Shown in pieces: positions 1 through 6,709 of a DNA stretch of 16,329 bases. A program made the translations under genes and the position numbers. The notes under the pieces are model-generated. The model ran no database searches and was not told the DNA's origin. It saw only the letters and a list, made by a program, of their open reading frames with translations. The first letter of the stretch is position 1, and each line of letters begins with the position of its first letter. Location of the stretch: positions 1-16,329 of the forward strand of contig DATAXV010000182.1 of the NCBI GenBank assembly GCA_036272915.1. Reading direction: 5' to 3'. The stretch is from DATAXV01 sp036272915. GTDB taxonomy: Bacteria; Chloroflexota; Dormibacteria; Dormibacterales; Dormibacteraceae.

Positions 1-479
1 ACAGCGTGAAGTACCCGCCCCTCGGCCACCGCAGCTGGGGCCCGATCCGTGCCTCCTTCGAGCTTCCCGGCTACACGCCGGAGTCGGCCAATCAGCGCAC
101 CATCGTCGCCGCCATGATCGAGACCCCCGAGGGCGTCGAGAACATGGACGCGATCATGCAGACCGAGGGCATCGACGCCATCTACATCGGTCCCTCCGAC
201 CTCGGCCTCGGCCACGGCTTCGTCCCCACCCTGGACATGCCCGTCGGGTCCGAGCACGAGGCGCTGGTTCTGAAGGTGCTCGAGGGCTGCCTGCGCAACA
301 ACGTCGTCCCCGGCATCCACACCTCCGGGCCCGAGAACGCCGCCCGCTGGCGCGACCACGGCTTCCGCATGCTGACCATCTCCTCCGACGCGGGATTGAT
401 GCGCAGCGCGGCGACTGCGGCGCTGGCCGAGCTGCGGGGCAGCGCTGAGAAGGCGAAGTCGGCCTCGCCGTACGCCTGA
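1..479 (+). CDS. HpcH/HpaI-family class II aldolase, 5'-truncated by the window edge
   Basis: This is the C-terminal part of a metal-dependent aldolase of the HpcH/HpaI family, which cleaves 2-keto-3-deoxy acids to pyruvate plus an aldehyde. The frame is open at the left edge (first full codon at base 3), so the GTG at 6 is not a real start. Visible family landmarks are YPPLGHRSWGP, then MIETPEGVENMDAI (the Glu is a divalent-metal ligand in the family) and GIDAIYIGPSDLGLGHG (the Asp after GPS is the second ligand), and the closing strand VPGIHTSG followed by GFRMLTISSDAGLM. The family is about 250-260 residues long, so roughly 100 residues are missing upstream. The mannonate dehydratase starts 51 bases downstream on the same strand, which fits a pathway where a dehydratase product is cleaved by this enzyme. 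The exact substrate (2-keto-3-deoxyglucarate, -rhamnonate or similar) cannot be read from the sequence. Confidence 0.88.
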   Translation, partial: SVKYPPLGHRSWGPIRASFELPGYTPESANQRTIVAAMIETPEGVENMDAIMQTEGIDAIYIGPSDLGLGHGFVPTLDMPVGSEHEALVLKVLEGCLRNNVVPGIHTSGPENAARWRDHGFRMLTISSDAGLMRSAATAALAELRGSAEKAKSASPYA

Positions 480-530
480 CGGCGTCCGTGCTCGAAACCG
501 GCGGCCGCGTCTGAACTCAGGGAGACCGAT

Positions 531-1559
531 ATGTTCGTTGGCACCATCCCGGTCCGGTTGGCGGAGGCGCTGAGCCCCGAGCCGTCGCTCCTCTGGGACC
601 TGTCCCGCCAGGCCGGCGTCACCGACGCCGTCGCCGGCTCGGGCAGCAGGGGCGAGAGCCCCTACACGACGGGCGAGGAGAAGCTCTGGGACCTGAGCCC
701 GCTGCGTCGCGTGCAGGACCGTTTCGCCCAGGAGGGCCTCCGGCTCTCGGTTCTGGAGGGGGCGGGACCGACCCTCGACCGGGCCAAGCTCGGCCTGCCC
801 GGCAGGGACGAGGAGATCGAGCAGTTCCAGGTCATGCTCCGCAGCATGGGGGAGCTCGGGATCGAGGTCGTCTGCTGGAACTGGATGGCACAGTTCGGCT
901 GGCTTCGCTCCGCCGTCAACCTGCCCAGCCGGGGCGGGGCGCTGGTCACCGGCTATGACGACAAGGACATGCAGGAGCTGCCCCTGACCGAGGCCGGCGA
1001 GGTGCCCGAGGAGCACCTCTGGGAGACGCTGGAGTACTTCATGAAGGCGGTGGTGCCGGTCGCCGAGCAGGCGGGAGTGAAGATGGCCCTCCACCCGGAC
1101 GACCCGCCGCTGGCCAGGATCCGGGGCATGGCCCGCATCGTCCGCAGCCCGGAGAACATGCGGCGGGCCATCGACCTGGTTCCCAGCCCCTACAACGGCA
1201 TCACCTACTGCCAGGGCAACTTCGCGGCCATGGACGCCGACATTCCGGCCACGATCCGGGAGTTCGGCGGGCTCGAGCAGATCCATTTCGTCCACTTCCG
1301 GGACATCAAGGGGAGTGCCTCCAAGTTCGAGGAGACCTTCCACGACGACGGCAAGACCAACATGCTCGAGGCCATGCGCACCTACTTCGACATCGGCTTC
1401 GAAGGGCCGATGCGGCCCGACCACGTGCCGACCATGGCGGGCGAGCCCAACGACCGGCCCAGCTACGGCGTGATGGGGCGCCTGTTCGCCCTCGGCTACA
1501 TGAAGGGCCTGATGGAGGCGGTGGCGGCCGAGCGCGCCGCCGGTGCCGGTGCCGCCTGA
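531..1559 (+). CDS. uxuA: Mannonate dehydratase (UxuA family)
   Basis: A 342-residue TIM-barrel enzyme of the UxuA family, expected to dehydrate D-mannonate to 2-keto-3-deoxygluconate in the cytoplasm. UxuA-type landmarks run in order: VVCWNWMAQFGW (114-124), MALHPDDPP (185-193), SPYNGITYCQGN (219-230), IHFVHFRDIKG (251-261), FHDDGKTNM and RPDHVPTM (295-302). By comparison with characterised UxuA the metal ligands would be His188, Cys227, His255 and Asp297, all present. Length is slightly below the usual 350-390, with a short C-terminus rich in Ala and Gly. The ATG is preceded by AGGGAGA at a good distance. It follows the aldolase by 51 bases on the same strand, so the pair looks co-transcribed. 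A related acid-sugar substrate other than D-mannonate is possible. Confidence 0.88.
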   Translation: MFVGTIPVRLAEALSPEPSLLWDLSRQAGVTDAVAGSGSRGESPYTTGEEKLWDLSPLRRVQDRFAQEGLRLSVLEGAGPTLDRAKLGLPGRDEEIEQFQVMLRSMGELGIEVVCWNWMAQFGWLRSAVNLPSRGGALVTGYDDKDMQELPLTEAGEVPEEHLWETLEYFMKAVVPVAEQAGVKMALHPDDPPLARIRGMARIVRSPENMRRAIDLVPSPYNGITYCQGNFAAMDADIPATIREFGGLEQIHFVHFRDIKGSASKFEETFHDDGKTNMLEAMRTYFDIGFEGPMRPDHVPTMAGEPNDRPSYGVMGRLFALGYMKGLMEAVAAERAAGAGAA

Positions 1560-1577
1560 GAGCGACGGCGGTGCGAT

Positions 1578-1603
1578 CGTGGCCCGGGAACTCCCGGGCC
1601 ACG
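1578..1603. terminator. Strong hairpin between uxuA and the convergent methyltransferase gene
   Basis: CGTGGCCCGGG pairs perfectly with CCCGGGCCACG around an AACT loop, 18 bases after the uxuA stop and 10 bases beyond the end of the convergent methyltransferase gene. There is no clear U-tract, which is common in GC-rich genomes. Position between converging genes suggests a bidirectional terminator. Confidence 0.6.
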
Positions 1604-1613
1604 ACTGGCCCCG

Positions 1614-2190
1614 CTAACGCCGGCTGACCAGGAGATACCTCTCGTCGTCGACCGGGCCGCCCCAGAGGCGGGATCCTCGAGCCGCCGGACCACGGCCTCC
1701 CGGCGGTGACGCCTCACCATCGCCTCGCAGCCGGCGGCGGCGATGCCGCCTCCCGTCCACCAGCTCCCCTCGACCTGCAGGAGGAGAAGGCCCTCCGGCC
1801 GGAGCAGCGCGATCCACCGCTCCAGCGCGGCGCTGAGATCGGGCAGCGCCCAGAGCACGTGGCGGGAGAGGACGGCGTCGAAGGAGGCGGAGAGGAACGG
1901 CGGAGAGGCGGCATCGCCCTGCGCGACCCAGCGCCGAGCCCCGCAGTCTTCGACCTGGCGATCGCCAGCATGCGCCGGGAGAGATCGACGCCACGAACCC
2001 GATGACCGGCCTCACCCAGCAGCAGCGCCGGGCTCCCCGTGCCGCAGCCCAGGTCGGCGACCGACGCCGGTGGTGACGGCAGCAGCGGAAGCAGCAGCTC
2101 TCTCCAGGCGGCGCGGACGGCGGGATCGCGGAGGCCGTGGTCCGGCTCCTCATCGAAGGAGTCGGCCGGCTCATCCCAGCACCGCCGCAT
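1614..2190 (-). pseudogene. Class I SAM-dependent methyltransferase interrupted by two frameshifts
   Basis: Three reading frames together spell one small methyltransferase. The first (ATG at 2190) gives WDEPADSFDEEPDHGLRDP, then motif I VADLGCGTGSPALLL and the acidic strand GVDLSRRMLAIARSK. Sense then continues one frame over as WVAQGDAASPP, FDAVLSRHVLWALPDLSAA and LLRPEGLLLLQVEG, which are motifs II and III and the following strands. Near 1663 it shifts again and ends as LWGGPVDDERYLLVSRR. Each shift equals one missing base, the first between about 1925 and 1960. Restoring both gives 193 codons (192 residues), normal for this methyltransferase type 11 group. The gene starts 16 bases after the nitroreductase stop, so the two were probably co-transcribed. 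The methyl acceptor is unknown. The breaks may be true decay or sequencing error. Confidence 0.82.
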
Positions 2191-2206
2191 GATGGATGGC
2201 CCGAGA

Positions 2207-2758
2207 TCAGCCCAGGTGGGAGACGAACCCCTCGACGGGGGCGCGGTCGGGGGTCGCGGGGTCGTGGTGGAGGGGGTGGCCGAGGTGGAGCAGTCCGATC
2301 ACGGTCTCCTCCTCGCCGAGTCCCAGGACCTTCCGCGCCGGCGCGCCGTTGAGGAGGGGCACGGTGCGCCAGTACCCGGCCAGGCCCCGGGCGTGGGCCG
2401 CGAGCAGCACGATGTAGCCGGCCATCGCCGAGGCCAGCATGTCCTCCTGGTCCTGGCTCTCGTCGCCGGTCTGCACGGCGCTGAGCACGATCATCGTCGG
2501 GGCGCGATCGAGCTTCCGGCTGGATCCCGGCTTCTCCTCGTCGGCGAGGGCCTTGATCGCGCTCAGTGAGCGGGGACCCAGCACGCGGAACCGCCAGGGG
2601 TTGCTCAGATGGTGGTTGGGTGCCCAGCGGGCGAGCTCGAAGAGCTCGTCGAGCACGGGTCGCGGAACCGGCTCCGACAGGTAGGTCTTATGGGTCCGGC
2701 GACCGTGGATGGCCTCTTCCACGGCCGCCGTTCGATGCTCTTCCGTGATGGTCGTCAT
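2207..2758 (-). CDS. YdjA-like nitroreductase-family flavoprotein
   Basis: A 183-residue FMN-dependent nitroreductase-fold protein, expected to act as an NAD(P)H-dependent oxidoreductase in the cytoplasm. It shows the N-terminal FMN-binding signature IHGRRTHKTY (17-26), then ELARWAPNHHLSNPWRFRVL (41-60), the AP(T)MIVL strand near 86-91, the long central helix MLASAMAGYIVLLAAHARGLAGYW (107-130) and the closing VIGLLHLGHP (153-162). Length and spacing match the compact YdjA type rather than the longer NfsA/NfsB enzymes. I chose the ATG at 2758; an in-frame ATG at 2887 would add 43 low-complexity residues with no family similarity. No Shine-Dalgarno is visible, but TATCGT ends 7 bases before the ATG, suggesting a leaderless transcript. 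The broken methyltransferase follows 16 bases downstream. The physiological substrate is unknown. Confidence 0.88.
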   Translation of the reverse strand: MTTITEEHRTAAVEEAIHGRRTHKTYLSEPVPRPVLDELFELARWAPNHHLSNPWRFRVLGPRSLSAIKALADEEKPGSSRKLDRAPTMIVLSAVQTGDESQDQEDMLASAMAGYIVLLAAHARGLAGYWRTVPLLNGAPARKVLGLGEEETVIGLLHLGHPLHHDPATPDRAPVEGFVSHLG

Positions 2759-2765
2759 GAAGACG

Positions 2766-2771
2766 ACGATA
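2766..2771 (-). promoter_or_regulatory. -10 element for the nitroreductase, leaderless spacing
   Basis: On the minus strand TATCGT fits the TANNNT -10 pattern and is separated from the ATG at 2758 by 7 bases, so transcription would begin at or within a base or two of the start codon. No convincing -35 hexamer is seen. Confidence 0.4.
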
Positions 2772-2835
2772 GGAACTTTCGCGAGTCGACGGCGGTGTGG
2801 CCAGCGGCGGCCGCGGATTCGGGCACAGCCGGAAC

Positions 2836-2865
2836 TTGACCGATCGGGTGGCTCGGCCGCAGACT
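2836..2865 (+). promoter_or_regulatory. Possible sigma-70-type promoter of the small metal-binding protein gene
   Basis: TTGACC (2836-2841), an 18-base spacer and CAGACT (2860-2865) resemble a housekeeping promoter with a good -35 and weak -10. It would give a leader of roughly 30 bases before the ATG at 2905, enough room for the GAGG ribosome binding site there. Confidence 0.35.
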
Positions 2866-2904
2866 GCCCTTTCAGGCGCGCACCCAACTGGAACGAGGTT
2901 GACC

Positions 2905-3114
2905 ATGTGCAAGACTTGCGGATGCGACGGCCCGCATGACGCGGACCATCTCGACTACCTGAGCCGCCTCGCCGCCGAGGGCAGGGAGGACGAGCACGCG
3001 CGCATGCACCGGCTGGGCATCGCCCACGGCCATCACCATGAGCACGACCACGGGGACGCCCACGAGCAGTCGCCGGCCGTGATCAAGGTCGTCCGCGCCT
3101 CCCGGCCCGACTGA
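2905..3114 (+). CDS. Small Cys/His-rich putative metal-binding protein with a HypB-like N-terminus
   Basis: A 69-residue protein that begins MCKTCGCDG and ends in a histidine-rich stretch, HGHHHEHDHGDAH (about residues 42-54). The CxxCGC start is the same kind of metal-binding motif found at the extreme N-terminus of the hydrogenase/urease nickel GTPase HypB, and His-rich runs are typical of nickel or zinc binding. Here there is no GTPase domain: the protein stops at the tail KVVRASRPD. I chose the ATG at 2905 because the motif starts there and GAGG lies 7 bases upstream; the longer frame from 2797 adds unrelated sequence. It is transcribed divergently from the nitroreductase and converges on dinB, with 9 bases between the two stops. 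No hydrogenase or urease genes are nearby, so a metal storage, chaperone or sensing role is inference. Confidence 0.72.
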   Translation: MCKTCGCDGPHDADHLDYLSRLAAEGREDEHARMHRLGIAHGHHHEHDHGDAHEQSPAVIKVVRASRPD

Positions 3115-3123
3115 CCGGGTTCC

Positions 3124-4311
3124 TCACTCCCGCAGCAGCGGGACCGACGGCCCGAGCGACCTGCCCAGCAGTGATGCGCGGGTGATCGCGCTCGAACCGA
3201 ACCGGTCGCGCACGCGGTCGAGGGCCGCGTCCAGCGCCGCGCCGCGCTCGCCGGAGAGGGGCAGGATGAGCTGCATGGCGCGGCCGTCGTCGAGGTTGGA
3301 CACGGTCACGCCGACCAGGGTGATGCCGCGCTCCCGGATGGCGGGCCCGGCCGTCCGCAGGAGCTGGATGGCGGCGGACTGGATCGGCTGGGTCTCGGCC
3401 GTCGAGGTGAACAGGGTCGAGGAGCGGGTGACCCTGGTGTAGTCGCCGAAGCGGAGGCGGAGCATGACCGTGCGGCCGCCGTGGCCGGCTCGCCGCATCC
3501 GCCGGGTGACACGGTCGACCAGTCCGAGCAGGAGCGCCTCCAGCGTGGTCGGCGTGTGTGGACCCCGCCCCAGGGCACACTGGGCGCCGACCGAGCGGCG
3601 GCGCCTGCCGGGCTGGACCGGACGCGGGTCGTGGTTCAGCGCCAGGGCGTGCAGGTGCCTGCCCGCCCCCCGGCCGACGATCGCGACCAGCGCCTCCTCC
3701 GGCATCGCCGCCACCTGGCGGACGGTCTCGATCCCCCGTCGCGACAGCCGGTCGGCGGTGACCGGCCCTACGCCCCAGAGGCGGCGGACGGGGAGCGGGT
3801 GGAGGAATCGCAGCTCGCCGTCGGCGGGAACGACGAGCAGCCCGTCCGGCTTGGCCACGCCGCTCGCGACCTTGGCCAGGAACTTGGTTCTGGCCACCCC
3901 GACCGTGATCGGCAGCCCGATCTCGTCCCGGACCTGGCGCCGCAGCCGGGCGGCGATCTCGGCAGGGCTGCCGGAGATCCCCTCGAGGCCGCGGACGTCG
4001 AGGAAGGCCTCATCGATGGAGAGGCCCTCGACCAGCGGCGTGGTCTGGTCGAAGATCTCGAAGACGCTCCGGCTGGCGTCGACGTAGGCGTCCATCCGGG
4101 GCTCGACCACGATCGCGTGCGGGCAGAGGTGCCTGGCCCGGGTCCCGCCCATGGCGCTCTCGACGCCGAAGGCCTTGGCCTCATAGCTGGCGGCCAGCAC
4201 CACGCCGGAGCCGACGATGACGGGCCGGCCGCGGAGCTCCGGCCGGTCGCGCTGCTCGACCGAGGCGTAGAAGGAGTCGAGGTCGGCGTGGAGGATCGAC
4301 GCCGTCGCCAT
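3124..4311 (-). CDS. dinB: DNA polymerase IV (Y-family translesion polymerase)
   Basis: A 395-residue Y-family polymerase that copies past damaged template bases. The palm motifs are intact: HADLDSFYASVEQ (8-20) with catalytic Asp10 and a tyrosine at the likely steric-gate position (15), then LSIDEAFLDV (97-106) with catalytic Asp100 and Glu101. AASYEAKAFGVESAMGG (40-56) is the fingers element, LWGVGPVTADRL marks the helix-hairpin-helix thumb, and the little-finger domain follows. QLILPL near the C-terminus resembles the clamp-binding QLxLF motif, though the last residue is Leu. The ATG at 4311 is the start because HADLDSFY lies only seven residues in; the frame reads on upstream into antisense sequence of the next gene. 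A LexA-type box abuts the ATG, so SOS control is likely. Confidence 0.95.
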   Translation of the reverse strand: MATASILHADLDSFYASVEQRDRPELRGRPVIVGSGVVLAASYEAKAFGVESAMGGTRARHLCPHAIVVEPRMDAYVDASRSVFEIFDQTTPLVEGLSIDEAFLDVRGLEGISGSPAEIAARLRRQVRDEIGLPITVGVARTKFLAKVASGVAKPDGLLVVPADGELRFLHPLPVRRLWGVGPVTADRLSRRGIETVRQVAAMPEEALVAIVGRGAGRHLHALALNHDPRPVQPGRRRRSVGAQCALGRGPHTPTTLEALLLGLVDRVTRRMRRAGHGGRTVMLRLRFGDYTRVTRSSTLFTSTAETQPIQSAAIQLLRTAGPAIRERGITLVGVTVSNLDDGRAMQLILPLSGERGAALDAALDRVRDRFGSSAITRASLLGRSLGPSVPLLRE

Positions 4312-4325
4312 CGAACATATGTTGC
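4312..4325 (-). promoter_or_regulatory. LexA/SOS box directly abutting the dinB start codon
   Basis: CGAACATATGTTGC matches the Gram-positive/actinobacterial SOS box (CGAAC-N4-GTTCG) at 8 of 10 fixed positions: the half nearest dinB is perfect, and the far half is GTTGC instead of GTTCG. It ends at the base before the ATG, so bound LexA would cover the transcription start or the first codon. Confidence 0.7.
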
Positions 4326-4371
4326 CACGGGCCCGCCGCGTCGGCAAGTGCCAGGATCGCCGGCCTCGCCG

Positions 4372-4400
4372 CTGACAGATCGCGCCCGATGGTCGATCAT
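4372..4400 (+). promoter_or_regulatory. Putative sigma-70-type promoter of the double glyoxalase gene, leaderless spacing
   Basis: CTGACA (4372-4377), a 17-base spacer and GATCAT (4395-4400) resemble a -35/-10 pair (5 of 6 and 4 of 6 consensus bases). The ATG at 4408 lies 7 bases after the -10, too close for a ribosome binding site in the leader. Confidence 0.45.
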
Positions 4401-4407
4401 CGGAGCC

Positions 4408-5136
4408 ATGAGTGCCCGGATCGGCAACGTCGTGATCGAGTCGCCCGACCCCGAGGGCCTGGCCGCCTTCTACGGGGCGGTGCTGGGGATGCGCGTCGTC
4501 CGCGAGGACTGGCTGGTGATCGCTCGGGACGCCGAGTCGACACCGCGTCTCGCCTTCGATCCGGCGGCCGACTACCACCGCCCGCGCTGGCCGGATCCCG
4601 ACCACCCCGCGCAGGTCCACCTCGACATCGCCGTGCCCGATGCCGCCGCCGCCGACGAGGCGGTGCTCCGGTTGGGCGCGTCCCGCCTGCCCGACATGGG
4701 CGATTACCGCTCCTACGAGGACCCGACCGGCCATCCCTTCTGCCTCTACACGGACACCGGCGCCGAGGGTGGACCGCTGCCGGGCCGGATCGGCCGGATC
4801 GTCTTCGACTGCCTCAGTCCCACCGTCCTGGCCGCCTTCTACCAGGGGCTGCTGGGCATGCACCTGTTCGCGGGCGGTCCGCGACGCGTGACCCTCGCCG
4901 GCGAGGAGGGCTCACCGATGCTCGCCTTCCAGGCCACCCAGCACGTGCCGCCGCGATGGCCCGACCCTGCTCACCCGCAGCATCTGCACCTGGACATCGG
5001 CGTCGACCACGGCCGGGCCGCGGGCGAGCTCGCGACCCGGCTGGGGGCCATGCCGCTGGTCCCGATGGGGGGCAGCTGCCCGGTCTTCGCCGACCCGTCC
5101 GGCCATCCCTTCTGCCTCTGCGGTCCCGGCGAGTGA
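4408..5136 (+). CDS. VOC-superfamily protein with two tandem glyoxalase-fold domains
   Basis: A 242-residue cytoplasmic protein made of two similar vicinal-oxygen-chelate domains of the Glyoxalase_6 (glyoxalase-like) type. Domain 1 (about 1-118) runs from IGNVVIESPDPEGLAAFYGAVLGM through LAFDPAAD, VHLDIAVPDAAAADEAVLRLGA to DPTGHPFCLY. Domain 2 (about 125-242) repeats this as IGRIVFDCLSPTVLAAFYQGLLGM, HLHLDIGVD and DPSGHPFCLC. Such duplicated VOC proteins bind or modify small hydrophobic molecules, and some confer drug binding; the ligand here is unknown. Starts with ATG at 4408; a GGAG lies only two bases upstream, too close for ordinary initiation, whereas a leaderless promoter fits well. 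It diverges from dinB and converges on the sigma-factor gene with only 3 bases between the two coding ends. Confidence 0.87.
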   Translation: MSARIGNVVIESPDPEGLAAFYGAVLGMRVVREDWLVIARDAESTPRLAFDPAADYHRPRWPDPDHPAQVHLDIAVPDAAAADEAVLRLGASRLPDMGDYRSYEDPTGHPFCLYTDTGAEGGPLPGRIGRIVFDCLSPTVLAAFYQGLLGMHLFAGGPRRVTLAGEEGSPMLAFQATQHVPPRWPDPAHPQHLHLDIGVDHGRAAGELATRLGAMPLVPMGGSCPVFADPSGHPFCLCGPGE

Positions 5137-5139
5137 TCC

Positions 5140-6094
5140 TCAGATCGTGGGCGGCAGCCCGAAGGCGGGGAGGAGGGCGGTGCCGAAGGTGGTGATCTCC
5201 CGGATCCGGCCCGCGTCGATGCGGAGGACGTCGAGCTTGAAGGCGCGGAAGAGCGAGTCGCCGGGCCGGCGCAGGTAGCTGACCGCCGCCGGCATCCGGT
5301 TGGCGCGCGTCGGGCGCAGCACCCAGTCGCCCTCGCGGTCCTCGCCGAAGGCGCGCTCCAGGAGGGGCAGCAACTCGGCGAGACCCTCGACCCGGTAGGG
5401 GAGCGGCGGCATCGCCACCCGGATGTCCTCGGCGGCGATGGCCAGGGCGGCGGCGGCGTCGCACCGCTGGTGGGCGTCGATGAACCGGGCCAGAACCTCC
5501 ATCTCCTCCTCGTTCGCGGCCTCCATCGTCCACTCCTCCCGGCGCTCGGGCAGGTGCTGCTGCATCGTCGTCCGCGCCCGCTGCAGCGCGCTGTTGGCCG
5601 CGGCCACGCTGGTGCCCAGAAGCGACGCCGTCTCGTTCGCCGACCAGCCCAGCACGTCGCGGGCGATCAGGGCGGCGCGCTGCCGTGCCGGCAGCAACTG
5701 GAGCGCGGCCAGGAAGAGCAGCTCGATCGTCTCCCGCTCGACGGCGGCGCTCTCCGGCTCCCCGCCGCCGGCCTGGTCGAGCGCCAGGTCGGGATAGGGC
5801 TGGAGCCAGGCCACCTCGGCCATCGAGGCCAGGCCGGCCGGCCGCCTCGATCGCCGGCGCGACGCGTCCACGCAGACGTTGGTGGCGATCCGGTAGAGCC
5901 AGGCCCGGAGGGCCGTGCCGTCGAAGGCCTCCCGGCTCCGCCAGGCGCCGCAGCAGCGTCTCCTGCACGGCGTCCTCCGCCTCCTCGTAGGAGGCGAGCA
6001 TGCGGTAGCAGTGGACGTGCAGCTCGCGGCGGTGCCCCTCGGCGAGGGCGGCGAAGTCTTCGCCGCCCCGGACGGCCGGCGCCCCCGGCATCAT
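5140..6094 (-). pseudogene. ECF sigma factor of the SigG/SigX5 type with SnoaL-like C-terminal domain, one frameshift
   Basis: The first frame, from ATG 6094, gives the sigma-2 region: FAALAEGHRRELHVHCYRML, then SYEEAEDAVQETLLR. At about 5947 one extra base (CGG-C-GCC in the coding strand) shifts sense into the next frame, which continues as AWRSREAFDG, LRAWLYRIATNVCVDA, WLQPYPD, the sigma-4 helix-turn-helix LPARQRAALIARDVLGWSANE and SVAAANSALQRAR, then an NTF2/SnoaL-like domain of about 120 residues (from MEVLARFIDAHQRCDAA to the end). Removing one base leaves 318 codons, normal for these long ECF factors, in which the SnoaL domain replaces an anti-sigma partner. The ATG overlaps the stop of the upstream glyoxalase gene by one base, so the two are translationally coupled. 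As sequenced, the product would end without a working sigma-4 region. Confidence 0.87.
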
Positions 6095-6534
6095 CACTCG
6101 CGCTCCGTGGACGAGCGCTCCACCTTCCCGTGCCGGACCTCCTGCACCGCCCAGCTGTTCCCGTCGGGGTCGGCGAAGAAGATGAAGGAGCCGTAGTCCG
6201 CCCGCTCCGGATCCGGACCCGGCTGCGGCCGGCCACCCACGAAGTGCTGGATCTCACCGACCTCGACGCCGCGGCCGGCGAGCTCGGCGTGGGCGGCCTC
6301 GATGTCGTCGACGATCAGGTGCAGCCCGCGGACCGACCCTGGCTCGCCGGCGCTGACGCCGACACCGAAGCTGACCGAGCAGGCGGAGCCGTGGGGGGTC
6401 AGCTGCACGACCCGGAAGCTGTCGCCGGCCCGGTGGTCGACGTCCAGGTGGAAGCCGACCCTGTCCACGTAGAACGCCTTGGCGCGGTCCACGTCGGCCA
6501 CCGGCAGCAGGACCACCTCGAGCTTCCAGTCCAT
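6094..6534 (-). CDS. Single-domain VOC (glyoxalase/bleomycin-resistance fold) protein
   Basis: A 146-residue protein with one vicinal-oxygen-chelate fold built from two beta-alpha-beta-beta-beta modules: MDWKLEVVLLPVADVDRAKAFYVDRVGF at the N-terminus, FRVVQLTPHGSACSVSFG, then VRGLHLIVDDIEAAHAELAGRGVEV and YGSFIFFADPDGNSWAVQEV at the C-terminus. The ending DPDGN..xVQEV is typical of glyoxalase-like proteins; the substrate is unknown. I chose the ATG at 6534, which has AAAGGAG seven bases upstream, over an in-frame ATG at 6789 that would add 85 residues without family similarity. The TGA overlaps the ATG of the ECF sigma gene, so this protein and the sigma factor form a two-gene operon and may share a stress signal. 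That functional link is inference. Confidence 0.88.
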   Translation of the reverse strand: MDWKLEVVLLPVADVDRAKAFYVDRVGFHLDVDHRAGDSFRVVQLTPHGSACSVSFGVGVSAGEPGSVRGLHLIVDDIEAAHAELAGRGVEVGEIQHFVGGRPQPGPDPERADYGSFIFFADPDGNSWAVQEVRHGKVERSSTERE

Positions 6535-6672
6535 CTCCGTTCTCCTTTGCGCTCTGGATCGGGGGGCCGGCCCGCCGGGGATGGGACCGCGCTCTCGCCC
6601 GGCCTCCGCTACCCGGCTATGGTCGCCCATGTTCGAGCCATGCAACGACGGCCGTCGCCGAAGCTCATCGGT

Positions 6673-6696
6673 CCGGCGATGAGGTGACGTCGCCGG
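6673..6696 (-). terminator. Hairpin downstream of the nucleotidyltransferase gene
   Basis: CCGGCGA (6673-6679) pairs with TCGCCGG (6690-6696), extendable by a wobble and one more pair to leave a short loop. It begins 13 bases beyond the nucleotidyltransferase stop. There is no U-tract. The rest of the 175-base gap 6535-6709 shows nothing else I can name. Confidence 0.35.
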
Positions 6697-6709
6697 TCGG
6701 TCATCCCGA

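Noticed and set aside
3128..3143. TCCCGC-AGCA-GCGGGA hairpin as a terminator between the small protein gene and dinB
   Set aside because: It consists of the last dinB codons, is short, and lacks a U-tract; too weak to call.
3481..4407. Long plus-strand open frame leading into the double glyoxalase gene
   Set aside because: It is antisense to dinB with Arg/Pro/Asp-rich low-complexity translation; family homology starts only at the ATG at 4408.
4314..4863. Upstream extension of the dinB frame
   Set aside because: It runs antisense through the glyoxalase gene; the conserved N-terminus of DinB begins at 4311.
5470..6687. 405-codon plus-strand frame opposite the sigma factor and glyoxalase genes
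   Set aside because: Compositionally biased shadow of the minus-strand genes, with no recognisable motif.
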